NCBI GenBank assembly: GCA_003240755.1
Contig: QFNF01000016.1
Location: 1 to 64,000, forward strand
Direction: 5' to 3'
DNA from: Sphingomonas hengshuiensis
GTDB taxonomy: Bacteria > Pseudomonadota > Alphaproteobacteria > Sphingomonadales > Sphingomonadaceae
DNA: 64,000 nt
Below, one piece after another: positions 17,599 through 29,374 of the stretch. Within the stretch, counting starts at the first letter, position 1. Each line of letters opens with the position of its first letter. A model generated the notes under the pieces. That model was not told the DNA's origin, did not search any database, and worked only from the letters and a program-made list of their open reading frames with translations. Position numbers and translations under genes: made by a program.

Positions 17599-18990
17599 AT
17601 GACCAACGCCGCCACCCCCGCCGCGCCCGCGACCGCCCGCGCCGAACTGGCCGCGACGCTGCGGCTCGCCGCGCCTCTGGTCGGCGCGAACCTGTTGCAG
17701 ATGGCGGTCTATGCGGTCGACGTGGTGTTCGTCGCGCGGCTGGGCGAGGTCGAACTCGCCGCCGCGACGCTGGGCGTCTATGTCTATAGCGTCATCCTGT
17801 TCGCGCTGTCCGGGCTGGTCGGCGCCGCCGCCCCGATCATCGCCGCCGAACTGGGCCAGCGCCGCCATGCGGTCCGCGAGGTACGCCGCTCGTTCCGCAT
17901 GGCGGCGTGGATCGCGGTACTGGGCGCCCTGCCGTTCATGGCGCTGATGGCGCATGGGCAGGGCCTGTTGCTGCTTGCCGGACAGGATGCGCGCGTCGCC
18001 GCCCGTGCCGACGCGTTCCTCGACATCCTGCTATGGGCGCTGGTCCCCGCGCTGGCCGGCACGGTCATGCGCATCACCGCCTCGGCGCTGGGGCGTCCCG
18101 GCTGGGCGATGGCGATCACCGCGATGGGCCTCGGCGTCTCGGTCCTCGTCAACTGGCTGCTGGTGTTCGGCAATCTCGGCTTTCCCGCGCTGGGGCTGGA
18201 AGGGTCGGCGATCGCCAGCCTGACGACGGCCTGCGCGATGATGCTCGCCTATGCCGCGGTGCTGGTTGCCGACCGGCGGCTGCGGCGTTTCCGCCTGTTC
18301 GGCAACTGGTGGCGCGGCGAATGGTCGCGCCTGCGCCAGATCGTCGTGCTGGGCCTGCCGATCGCGGCGACGATGACGTTCGAAGGGGCGCTGTTTTCCG
18401 CCGCCGGGTTCCTGATGGGGCGGATCGGCGTGACCGAGGTCGCGGCGCACGCCATCGCGCTGCAGATCGCCGCCTTCCTGTTCCAGGTGCCGTTCGGCAT
18501 CGCGCAGGCAGCGACGATCCGCGTCGGGTTGGCCTATGGTGCCCGCGACCGGCGGTGGATCGCGCGCGCCGGCTGGTCGGCACTGGCGGTCGGCACCGGC
18601 TTCATGGGGTTCACCGCGCTGACCCTGTGGCTGTTCCCGCGTGCGTTCCTGTCGGTCTATGTCGATGTCGACGCGCCCGCCAATGCGGCGATGATCGCGC
18701 TGGCGCTGCAATATCTCGCCATCGCCGCCATCTTCCAGCTCGCCGACGGGGCGCAGGCGGTGGCGGCGGGCGTGTTGCGCGGGGTGCAGGATACGCGGGT
18801 GCCGATGGTGATCGCGCTGATCGGCTATTGGGCGGTGGGATTCACCATGTCCGTCGCGCTGGGCTTCTGGACGCCGCTCGCCGGGATCGGGGTGTGGATC
18901 GGGCTTGCGCTGGGGTTGCTGGTCGTGGCGCTGCTGCTGGTCGATCGCTGGCGGCGGCGGGAGAAACTGGGGCTGGTTCGCCCCGTCTGA
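17599..18990 (+). CDS. MATE-family multidrug efflux transporter
   Basis: A 463-residue inner-membrane protein with about 12 helices in two homologous halves, each opening with the MATE pattern: LAAPLVGANLLQMAVYAVDV in the first half and LGLPIAATMTFEGALFSAAG in the second. FQVPFGIAQAATIRVG and GAQAVAAGVLRGVQDT are also family segments. MATE pumps use Na+ or H+ to export cationic drugs. ATG 17599 gives the normal short N-terminus; the frame is open to 17551 but that part reads through the REP element. Confidence 0.92.
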   Translation: MTNAATPAAPATARAELAATLRLAAPLVGANLLQMAVYAVDVVFVARLGEVELAAATLGVYVYSVILFALSGLVGAAAPIIAAELGQRRHAVREVRRSFRMAAWIAVLGALPFMALMAHGQGLLLLAGQDARVAARADAFLDILLWALVPALAGTVMRITASALGRPGWAMAITAMGLGVSVLVNWLLVFGNLGFPALGLEGSAIASLTTACAMMLAYAAVLVADRRLRRFRLFGNWWRGEWSRLRQIVVLGLPIAATMTFEGALFSAAGFLMGRIGVTEVAAHAIALQIAAFLFQVPFGIAQAATIRVGLAYGARDRRWIARAGWSALAVGTGFMGFTALTLWLFPRAFLSVYVDVDAPANAAMIALALQYLAIAAIFQLADGAQAVAAGVLRGVQDTRVPMVIALIGYWAVGFTMSVALGFWTPLAGIGVWIGLALGLLVVALLLVDRWRRREKLGLVRPV

Positions 18991-19030
18991 CGACGGCCAC
19001 GTACTGACGGCAAAATTGTTCCCGCCCTGC

Positions 19031-19059
19031 TTGACGGTCGCTGAACGGCTTCACATATC
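19031..19059 (+). promoter_or_regulatory. Probable groES promoter
   Basis: TTGACG at 19031-19036 and a CATATC-like -10 at 19054-19059, 17 bases apart. The extended CTTGAC and ACATAT context also resembles the RpoH (sigma-32) promoters of alphaproteobacteria. It lies just upstream of the CIRCE operator. Confidence 0.5.
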
Positions 19060-19066
19060 CGGGGCG

Positions 19067-19093
19067 CTGGCACTCCCGATCGGTGAGTGCCAA
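19067..19093 (+). promoter_or_regulatory. CIRCE operator (HrcA binding site)
   Basis: CTGGCACTC, nine spacer bases, GAGTGCCAA: an inverted repeat matching the CIRCE consensus TTAGCACTC-N9-GAGTGCTAA with eight perfectly paired bases per arm. It ends 29 bases before the groES start, between the promoter and the gene, as in other HrcA-repressed groESL operons. The hrcA gene itself is not in this window. Confidence 0.9.
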
Positions 19094-19122
19094 GACATGT
19101 TCAACATTAAAGGGAACCGCGC

Positions 19123-19410
19123 ATGAACTTCCGTCCGCTGCACGACCGCGTGCTCGTCCGCCGCGTCGAGGCCGAGGAAAAGACGCTCGGCGGGATCATC
19201 ATCCCCGACACCGCCAAGGAAAAGCCGCAGGAAGGCGAAGTCGTCGCCGCCGGCGCCGGTGCGAAGAACGACAAGGGCGAGGTCGCCCCGCTCGACGTCA
19301 AGGCCGGCGACCGCATCCTGTTCGGCAAGTGGTCGGGCACCGAGGTGAAGGTGAACGGCGAAGACCTGCTCATCATGAAGGAATCGGACATCCTCGGCAT
19401 CGTCGGCTGA
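19123..19410 (+). CDS. groS: Co-chaperonin GroES
   Basis: A 95-residue protein, the normal length. It begins [20 protein letters not shown], contains the mobile loop [14 protein letters not shown] that docks onto GroEL, and ends ESDILGIVG. It caps the GroEL folding chamber as a heptamer in the cytosol. AAAGGGAACC precedes the ATG. First gene of the CIRCE-controlled operon; the 79-base gap to groEL contains a small hairpin (CACACT at 19431-19436 with AGTGTG at 19446-19451) and two tandem copies of GTGAACTTT (19449-19466). Confidence 0.98.
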   Translation: MNFRPLHDRVLVRRVEAEEKTLGGIIIPDTAKEKPQEGEVVAAGAGAKNDKGEVAPLDVKAGDRILFGKWSGTEVKVNGEDLLIMKESDILGIVG

Positions 19411-19468
19411 GCGACCGGTTCTGCTTCCGTCACACTTGCGTGGCGAGTGTGAACTTTGTGAACTTTGA

Positions 19469-23326
<3,858 letters not shown>

Positions 23327-23352
23327 CTCGGTAACGTACCCCCGCAAACAAC

Positions 23353-23382
23353 CGTACCCCGGCGAAGGCCGGGGTCCAGTTG
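23353..23382 (+). repeat. Left arm of perfect 30-bp inverted repeat flanking the GIY-YIG gene
   Basis: Starts CGTACCCCGGCGAAGGCC and ends TCCAGTTG. Its core is itself a palindrome: CCCCGGC, loop GAAG, GCCGGGG. It is the exact reverse complement, over all 30 bases, of 23703-23732, with the match ending sharply on both sides. The layout (CGT, palindrome with G-A/C-AG loop, TCCA) is shared with the REP-like doublets in the window. It lies 14 bases before the GIY-YIG start. Confidence 0.95.
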
Positions 23383-23396
23383 GGTGAAGGTTAGAG

Positions 23397-23693
23397 ATGG
23401 AACGAAGCGCCTTCGTCTACATCATGGCCAGCGGGCACAACGGAACGATCTACGTCGGATCGACCACTGACCTAGTGAAGCGCATCTTCGATCACCGTAA
23501 CGGAACGGTCGACGGCTTCACCAAAGAACGCAATTGTCATCGCCTCGTCTGGTACGAGGTGCATGACGACATCAATTCCGCCCGCCTGCGCGAGCGGCGA
23601 ATGAAGGAATGGAAGCGAGCCTGGAAACTGCGCGAGATCGAAGGCCTCAATCCCGATTGGGACGACCTGTACGATCGGATCGCACGACCATGA
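23397..23693 (+). CDS. GIY-YIG nuclease-family protein within an inverted-repeat cassette
   Basis: A 98-residue single-domain GIY-YIG protein of the COG2827/UPF0213-like group. The GIY and YIG equivalents are VYI (Tyr8) and YVG (Tyr19); Arg29 in [11 protein letters not shown], and Glu66 in [14 protein letters not shown], fit the catalytic arginine and the metal-binding glutamate. NPDWDDLYD ends the family core. Such domains nick or cut DNA; the cellular role of this group is not established. The gene sits between mdh and sucD, exactly framed by a perfect inverted repeat (23353-23382 and 23703-23732), the whole unit being 380 bases. It is less GC-rich than its neighbours. ATG 23397 has AGAG-type upstream sequence only. 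Confidence 0.92.
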   Translation: MERSAFVYIMASGHNGTIYVGSTTDLVKRIFDHRNGTVDGFTKERNCHRLVWYEVHDDINSARLRERRMKEWKRAWKLREIEGLNPDWDDLYDRIARP

Positions 23694-23702
23694 CCGCCTT
23701 CG

Positions 23703-23732
23703 CAACTGGACCCCGGCCTTCGCCGGGGTACG
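23703..23732 (-). repeat. Right arm of perfect 30-bp inverted repeat flanking the GIY-YIG gene
   Basis: Starts CAACTGGACCCCGGCC and ends GGGGTACG, the exact reverse complement of 23353-23382. It begins nine bases after the GIY-YIG stop and ends 13 bases before sucD, so it can also form a hairpin in the mdh-sucD mRNA. Confidence 0.95.
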
Positions 23733-23745
23733 CTGGAGCAGACGC

Positions 23746-24630
23746 ATGAGCATCCTCGTCAACAAGAACACCAAGGTCATCACCCAGGGGATGACCGGCG
23801 AAACCGGCAGCTTCCACACCAAGGCGGCGCTGGAATACGGCACGCAGATGGTCGGCGGCGTGACGCCGGGCAAGGGCGGCACCGAGCATCTCGGCCTCCC
23901 CGTGTTCAACACCGTCGCCGAAGCCAAGTCGAAGACCGGTGCCGATGCCTCGGTCATCTACGTCCCGCCGCCCTTCGCCGCCGATTCGATCCTCGAGGCG
24001 ATCGACGCCGAAATCCCGCTGATCGTCGCGATCACCGAAGGCATTCCGGTGCTCGACATGGTCAAGGTCAAGCGCGCGCTCAGCGGCTCGAAGTCGCGGC
24101 TGATCGGCCCGAACTGCCCCGGCGTGCTGACGCCGGGCGAGTGCAAGATCGGCATCATGCCCGGCAGCATCTTCAAGCAGGGTTCGGTCGGCGTCGTCTC
24201 GCGCTCGGGCACGCTGACCTATGAGGCGGTGTTCCAGACCTCGAACGCCGGGCTGGGCCAGACGACCGCCGTCGGCATCGGCGGCGATCCGGTCAACGGC
24301 ACCAACTTCATCGACGTGCTCGAACTGTTCCTCGCCGACGACGCCACCCAGTCGATCATCATGATCGGCGAGATCGGCGGTGATGCGGAGGAACAGGCCG
24401 CGCAGTTCCTGATCGACGAGGCGAAGCGTGGCCGCAAGAAGCCGATGGCCGGCTTCATCGCGGGCCGCACCGCCCCCCCGGGCCGTCGCATGGGCCATGC
24501 CGGCGCGATCGTGTCGGGCGGCAAGGGTGACGCCGAGAGCAAGATCGCGGCGATGGAAGCCGCCGGCATCAAGGTTGCGGCCAGCCCCAGCGAGCTGGGA
24601 TCGACGCTGCTGCAGGTGCTGAACGGTTGA
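23746..24630 (+). CDS. sucD: Succinyl-CoA ligase, alpha subunit
   Basis: A 294-residue subunit of succinyl-CoA synthetase, which makes ATP or GTP from succinyl-Co[18 protein letters not shown] begins the CoA-binding Rossmann domain; [20 protein letters not shown] and [10 protein letters not shown] are family segments, and the phosphorylated histidine lies in [10 protein letters not shown]. The partner beta-subunit gene sucC, commonly adjacent, is not in this window. Followed by sucA after a 76-base gap containing two hairpins. Confidence 0.97.
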   Translation: MSILVNKNTKVITQGMTGETGSFHTKAALEYGTQMVGGVTPGKGGTEHLGLPVFNTVAEAKSKTGADASVIYVPPPFAADSILEAIDAEIPLIVAITEGIPVLDMVKVKRALSGSKSRLIGPNCPGVLTPGECKIGIMPGSIFKQGSVGVVSRSGTLTYEAVFQTSNAGLGQTTAVGIGGDPVNGTNFIDVLELFLADDATQSIIMIGEIGGDAEEQAAQFLIDEAKRGRKKPMAGFIAGRTAPPGRRMGHAGAIVSGGKGDAESKIAAMEAAGIKVAASPSELGSTLLQVLNG

Positions 24631-24639
24631 GGTTGACTT

Positions 24640-24686
24640 GCCCCGTGCAGGGAACCGCACGGGGCACTGCCCGGTTCGACCGGGCA
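24640..24686 (+). promoter_or_regulatory. Two tandem hairpins between sucD and sucA
   Basis: Hairpin 1: GCCCCGTGC (24640-24648), loop of eight, GCACGGGGC (24657-24665), nine perfect pairs. Hairpin 2: TGCCCGGT (24668-24675), loop TCG, ACCGGGCA (24679-24686), eight perfect pairs. No T-tract follows, so they look more like mRNA processing or stability elements setting the sucD:sucA ratio than a terminator. Confidence 0.6.
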
Positions 24687-24706
24687 CAAGCGGACAGGAA
24701 GTGACC

Positions 24707-27667
24707 ATGGGCTACGAAGGCCAGGATTTCGACATCGCCGCCGGCGTCAGCCCGGCATTCGTGGAAACGCTCTATGGTCGCTACCGCGAAGACCCCTCGT
24801 CGGTCGATGCCGGCTGGCGCCAGTGGTTCGACGGCCTCGAAGGCGCCGTCCAGCATCCGAGCTGGCAGAGCAGCCGCTGGCCGCTGACCGACACCGATGC
24901 GCTGACCGCCGCGCTCGACCCGACGCAGATGGAGCCGGCGCCCAGGCCCGCCAAGGGCGGCAAGCCCGCCGCGGCGACCGCGCCCGCCGCCCCCAGGGTC
25001 GACGTGGCCAAGGCCGCGGGCGACGCGATCCGTGCGCAGTTGCTGATCCGTACCTATCGCGTCCGCGGGCACCTTGCCGCCAATCTCGACCCGCTGGGTC
25101 TGGCGCGGCGTGAGCTGCCCGAGGATCTGCGCACCGAATATTACGGCTTCTCCGATGCCGAGATCGACACGCCGGTGTATCTGGGCGGTTCGCTCGGCCT
25201 CGAATGGGCGAGCGTGCGCGAGATCGTCGACATCCTGCGCGCCAATTACTGCGGTAATGTCGGCCTCGAATATATGCACATCGCCGACGTGGAGGAGCGC
25301 CGCTTCCTCCAGGACCGGATGGAGGGCCGCGACAAGGCGATCCAGTTCACCCCGGAAGGCAAGAAGGCGATCCTCGCCAAGGTCATCGAGGCCGAGCAGT
25401 GGGAGAAGTTCCTCGGCCGCAAATATGTCGGCACGAAGCGCTTCGGCCTCGACGGCGGCGAATCGATGATCCCGGCGCTGGAAGCGGTCATCAAATATGG
25501 CGGCCAGTTGGGCGTGCGCGAGATCGTGTACGGCATGGCGCATCGCGGGCGCCTCAACGTGCTGACCAACGTGATGGCCAAGCCGTTCCGCGTGCTGTTC
25601 CACGAATTCGCCGGCGGCAGCGCGAACCCGGACGATATCGGCGGCTCGGGCGACGTGAAATACCATCTCGGCACCTCGACCGACCGCAGCTTCGACGACG
25701 TGTCGGTGCACATGTCGCTGGTCGCGAACCCCAGCCACCTCGAAGCGGTGAACCCGGTCGTGCTGGGCAAGGTGCGCGCGCAGCAGACGTTCCGTGGCGA
25801 CCTCGAAAAGCACGAACAGGTGCTGCCGGTGCTGATCCATGGCGACGCGGCGTTCGCGGGACAGGGCATCGTGTGGGAATGCCTCGGCTTCTCGGGCATC
25901 CGCGGCTACAATACCGGCGGCTGCGTCCATTTCATCATCAACAACCAGGTCGGGTTCACCACCAGCCCGCAATTCGCGCGCTCGTCGCCCTATCCGTCGG
26001 ACGTGGCGAAGGGCGTGCAGGCGCCGATCTTCCACGTCAACGGCGACGATCCGGAGGCCGTGACCTTCGCCACCAAGATGGCGATCGAGTTCCGCCAGCA
26101 GTTCAAGCGCGATATCGTCATCGACATGTGGTGCTATCGCCGCTTCGGCCATAACGAGGGCGACGAACCGTCCTTCACCCAGCCGCTGATGTACGCGAAG
26201 ATCAAGGGCCATCCCGGCGTCAGCGAAATCTATGGCAAGCGGTTGCAGGACGAAGGCGTCATCGACGGCGAGTTCGTCACCGCCAAGACCGCCGAGTTCA
26301 CCCAGTTGCTGGAGGGCGAGTTCGAGAACGCCAAGAGCTACAAGCCCAACCGGGCCGACTGGTTCGCCGGCCGCTGGTCGGGGCTGCACGCGCCGATGGA
26401 CCCGGAAGGGTCGCGCCGGTCGGTCGACACCGGCATCGAACAGAAGCTGTTCGATTCGCTCGGCCGCACGCTGACCACGGTCCCCGATGATCTCCAGGTC
26501 CACAAGACGCTGGCCCGCGTGCTCGACGCGAAGCGGGCGATGTTCGGCAATGGCGAAGGCTTCGACTGGGCGACCGCCGAGGCGCTGGCGTTCGGATCGC
26601 TGCTGTCCGAGGGGTTCGGCGTCCGCCTGTCGGGACAGGATTCGGGTCGCGGCACCTTTTCGCAACGGCATGCGGTGTGGGTCGACCAGAGCGACGAACA
26701 CAAGTTCGTGCCGCTGCAGTCGATCGAACATGGCAATTTCGAGGTGCTCGACAGCCCGCTGTCCGAATATGGCGTGCTGGGCTTCGAATATGGCTATGCG
26801 CTGGCCGATCCCAAGGCGCTGGTCATCTGGGAGGCGCAGTTCGGCGATTTCGCCAACGGCGCGCAGATCATGATCGACCAGTTCATCGCCGCGGGCGAGG
26901 CCAAGTGGCTGCGCGCCAACGGCCTCGTCCTGATGCTGCCGCACGGCTATGAAGGCCAGGGTCCGGAGCACAGCTCGGCGCGGCTCGAACGCTTCCTGCA
27001 ACTGTGCGCGGGCGACAATATGCAGGTCGCCAACGTCACGTCGCCGGCGAACCTGTTCCACCTGCTGCGGCGCCAGATGCACCGCAACTTCCGCAAGCCG
27101 CTGGTCATCATGACGCCCAAGTCGCTGCTGCGGCACAAGATGGCGGTGTCGAAGACTGCGGACTTCCTGCCCGGCACCCATTTCCGGCGGCTGCTGTCCG
27201 ATCCGTCGGCACCGGCGGATGTCGACACCACCCGGCTGGTGCTGTGTTCCGGCAAGGTCGCGTTCGACCTGATCGAGGCGCGCGATGCCGCGGGCGATAC
27301 GGCGACCCAGATCGTGCGCGTGGAACAGATTTATCCGTTCCCGTCGGACGCGCTGGTCGCGCGCCTGCGCAAGCTGCCGAACCTGACCGACGTGGTCTGG
27401 GCGCAGGAGGAGCCGAAGAACAACGGTTCGTGGTTCCTCGTCGAACCGCTGATCGAGGAAGCGCTGGCCGAGGCCGGCGCGCCGATCGGGCGCGCCCGCT
27501 ATGCCGGTCGCGCGGCGGCGGCATCGCCCGCCACCGGGCTGATGAAGCGCCACCAGGCTGAACAGGGCGCGCTGGTCGCCGATGCGCTCGGCCACAATGT
27601 CCGCGACGAAATCCGCCGCACCCGTCAGGCCGAGGGCGAACGCGCCACCGGCAAGGCCGCATCCTAA
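24707..27667 (+). CDS. sucA: 2-oxoglutarate dehydrogenase E1 component
   Basis: A 986-residue thiamine-diphosphate enzyme that decarboxylates 2-oxoglutarate and passes the succinyl group to the E2 lipoyl domain. The N-terminal E1-specific leader (VETLYGRYREDPSSVDAGW) binds E2; MAHRGRLNVLTNV, HGDAAFAGQGIVWE and GHNEGDEPSFTQP are the ThDP/metal regions; LLPHGYEGQGPEHSSARLE is the conserved transketolase-like C-terminal motif. ATG 24707 follows a GACAGGAAG ribosome site. Operon sucA-sucB-(DUF1877)-lpdA. Confidence 0.97.
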   Translation: MGYEGQDFDIAAGVSPAFVETLYGRYREDPSSVDAGWRQWFDGLEGAVQHPSWQSSRWPLTDTDALTAALDPTQMEPAPRPAKGGKPAAATAPAAPRVDVAKAAGDAIRAQLLIRTYRVRGHLAANLDPLGLARRELPEDLRTEYYGFSDAEIDTPVYLGGSLGLEWASVREIVDILRANYCGNVGLEYMHIADVEERRFLQDRMEGRDKAIQFTPEGKKAILAKVIEAEQWEKFLGRKYVGTKRFGLDGGESMIPALEAVIKYGGQLGVREIVYGMAHRGRLNVLTNVMAKPFRVLFHEFAGGSANPDDIGGSGDVKYHLGTSTDRSFDDVSVHMSLVANPSHLEAVNPVVLGKVRAQQTFRGDLEKHEQVLPVLIHGDAAFAGQGIVWECLGFSGIRGYNTGGCVHFIINNQVGFTTSPQFARSSPYPSDVAKGVQAPIFHVNGDDPEAVTFATKMAIEFRQQFKRDIVIDMWCYRRFGHNEGDEPSFTQPLMYAKIKGHPGVSEIYGKRLQDEGVIDGEFVTAKTAEFTQLLEGEFENAKSYKPNRADWFAGRWSGLHAPMDPEGSRRSVDTGIEQKLFDSLGRTLTTVPDDLQVHKTLARVLDAKRAMFGNGEGFDWATAEALAFGSLLSEGFGVRLSGQDSGRGTFSQRHAVWVDQSDEHKFVPLQSIEHGNFEVLDSPLSEYGVLGFEYGYALADPKALVIWEAQFGDFANGAQIMIDQFIAAGEAKWLRANGLVLMLPHGYEGQGPEHSSARLERFLQLCAGDNMQVANVTSPANLFHLLRRQMHRNFRKPLVIMTPKSLLRHKMAVSKTADFLPGTHFRRLLSDPSAPADVDTTRLVLCSGKVAFDLIEARDAAGDTATQIVRVEQIYPFPSDALVARLRKLPNLTDVVWAQEEPKNNGSWFLVEPLIEEALAEAGAPIGRARYAGRAAAASPATGLMKRHQAEQGALVADALGHNVRDEIRRTRQAEGERATGKAAS

Positions 27668-27706
27668 CCGTGCTATTGCCCCCACGGGGGAGATGAGGAA
27701 GATCCG

Positions 27707-28842
27707 ATGGCAACCGAAGTTCTGGTCCCCACGCTGGGCGAATCGATCACCGAAGCGACGCTGGGCGAATGGTTGAAGAAGCCCGGGGAGGCGGTCGCCG
27801 CCGACGAACCGATCGCGTCGCTGGAAACCGACAAGGTGTCGGTCGAGGTGCCCGCGCCCGTCGCGGGCGTCATGGGCGCGCACGCCGTGCAGCCGGGCGA
27901 CACCGTGTCGGTCGGCGCGATGATCGCGACGATCGAATCGGGCGACGGCGCCGCTGCCGCGCCCAAGGCGGAAACACCCAAGGCCGATGCACCCAAGGCC
28001 GCCCCCGCCCCCGCTGCTGCGCAGCAGGCTCCGGCCGGCGACAGCAATGTCGACGCCGCCGCGCTGTCGCCGTCGGTCCGTCGCGCGATCCTCGAACACG
28101 GCGTCGATCCGGCCAAGGTCAAGGGCACCGGTCGCGACGGTCGCATCACCAAGGAAGACGTGATCGCCGCCGCCGGTGACAAGTCGGCCGCCGCCGCGCC
28201 CGCCGCTGCCGCGCCCGCCGCCGCCCCGGCCGCTGCCGCCGCGCCCGCCCGTGGCGAGGAGCGGGTGAAGATGACGCGCCTGCGCCAGACGATCGCCCGG
28301 CGCCTGAAGGAAGCGCAGGACACCGCCGCGCTGCTCACCACCTTCAACGACGTCGACATGACTGCGGTGATCGAGGCGCGCGCCAAGTACAAGGACCTGT
28401 TCGAGAAGAAGCACGGCGTGCGGCTGGGCTTCATGGGCTTCTTCGTGAAGGCCGCGACGATGGCGCTGAAGGACATTCCGTCGGTCAACGCCTCGATCGA
28501 GGGCGACGAGATCGTCTATCGCGACTATGCCGATATCTCGGTCGCCGTGTCGGCGCCGGGCGGACTGGTCGTGCCCGTGATCCGCGACGCCGACAAGCTG
28601 TCGGTCGCCGGGGTCGAGAGGACGATCGGCGACTTCGGCAAGCGCGCCAAGGACGGCACGCTCAAGATGGACGAGATGAAGGGCGGCACCTTCACCATCT
28701 CGAACGGCGGCGTGTTCGGGTCGCTGATTATCTCGCGCTCAGCTACGACCACCGCCTGATCGACGGTCGCGAGGCGGTGACGTTCCTCGTCGCGCTCAAG
28801 AACGCGATCGAGGACCCGACGCGCCTGCTGATCGACCTGTAA
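27707..28842 (+). CDS. sucB: 2-oxoglutarate dehydrogenase E2 (succinyltransferase), with an internal frame-changing deletion
   Basis: Dihydrolipoyl succinyltransferase, the core of the 2-oxoglutarate dehydrogenase complex. Order: lipoyl domain (residues 1-76, lipoylated lysine in [10 protein letters not shown]), Ala/Pro linker, E3-binding domain ([20 protein letters not shown]), second linker, catalytic domain from about residue 185. The frame is intact to about 28728 (GGVFGSL). The expected stretch of some 36 residues, which includes the STPIINPPQSA and LGLH segments, is missing, and the family C-terminus [19 protein letters not shown] to LLIDL-stop continues in another frame at 28729-28842. 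The unaltered frame would stop at 28759 after 350 residues, losing the DHRxxDG catalytic motif. Probable assembly error or a real lesion. Confidence 0.92.
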
Positions 28843-28859
28843 GGGGCGGATCGATACCG

Positions 28860-29357
28860 ATGGGCATGGTGATCTACCTGCGTCGGGCCGGCGATGCCGA
28901 CATCGACCGGCTGGTCGCCGACCCATCGGTGTTCGAGGATTTCCTGTTCGAGGAGGGGGTCGAGAATCTCGACTTCCTCGATCTCGGCGAAACGTGGCAC
29001 GTGCTCCATTACCTGCTGACCGGATCGGCGGACGATGCAGGGCATGTGCTCGGGATCGTCATCGCCGCGCTGCCCGAACTGGGCGCGGACGAACATGGCG
29101 AGGGCGGGATCGGGCTGATCGCGCCGCCGCTGATGCGGGCATTCGCCGACGCGCTCGACCGGGTGGACGACGCAACCCTCGCCCGCCGCTTCGATCCGCG
29201 TGCGATGGCAAGGGCCGATGTCTATATGGCCGACAGCCTCGGCGGGGCCGATGCACTGGATTATGTGATGCAGGGGGTTCCGGCCCTGCGCAATTTCGCG
29301 GCAAACTGCCGCCGTACCGGCGACGGCGCGATCCGCGTGATCGCCCACAACGACTAG
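28860..29357 (+). CDS. DUF1877 (YfbM-like) protein
   Basis: A 165-residue cytosolic acidic protein starting GMVIYLRRAGDADIDRLVAD, with LDLGETWHVLHYLLTG, the recognisable DUF1877 centre. The biochemical role of this family is unknown. It is inserted between sucB and lpdA, 17 bases from the sucB stop and 17 from the lpdA start, so it is co-transcribed with the 2-oxoglutarate dehydrogenase genes. ATG 28860 or ATG 28866 is possible. Confidence 0.85.
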   Translation: MGMVIYLRRAGDADIDRLVADPSVFEDFLFEEGVENLDFLDLGETWHVLHYLLTGSADDAGHVLGIVIAALPELGADEHGEGGIGLIAPPLMRAFADALDRVDDATLARRFDPRAMARADVYMADSLGGADALDYVMQGVPALRNFAANCRRTGDGAIRVIAHND

Positions 29358-29374
29358 GACGGGATGTAAGACCA

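Noticed and set aside
24569..28414. Very long open frame (over 1,200 codons) on the minus strand opposite sucA/sucB
   Set aside because: It is antisense to well-supported genes, consists of His/Arg/Asp/Gly-rich low-information translation typical of GC-rich shadow frames, and has no recognisable domain.
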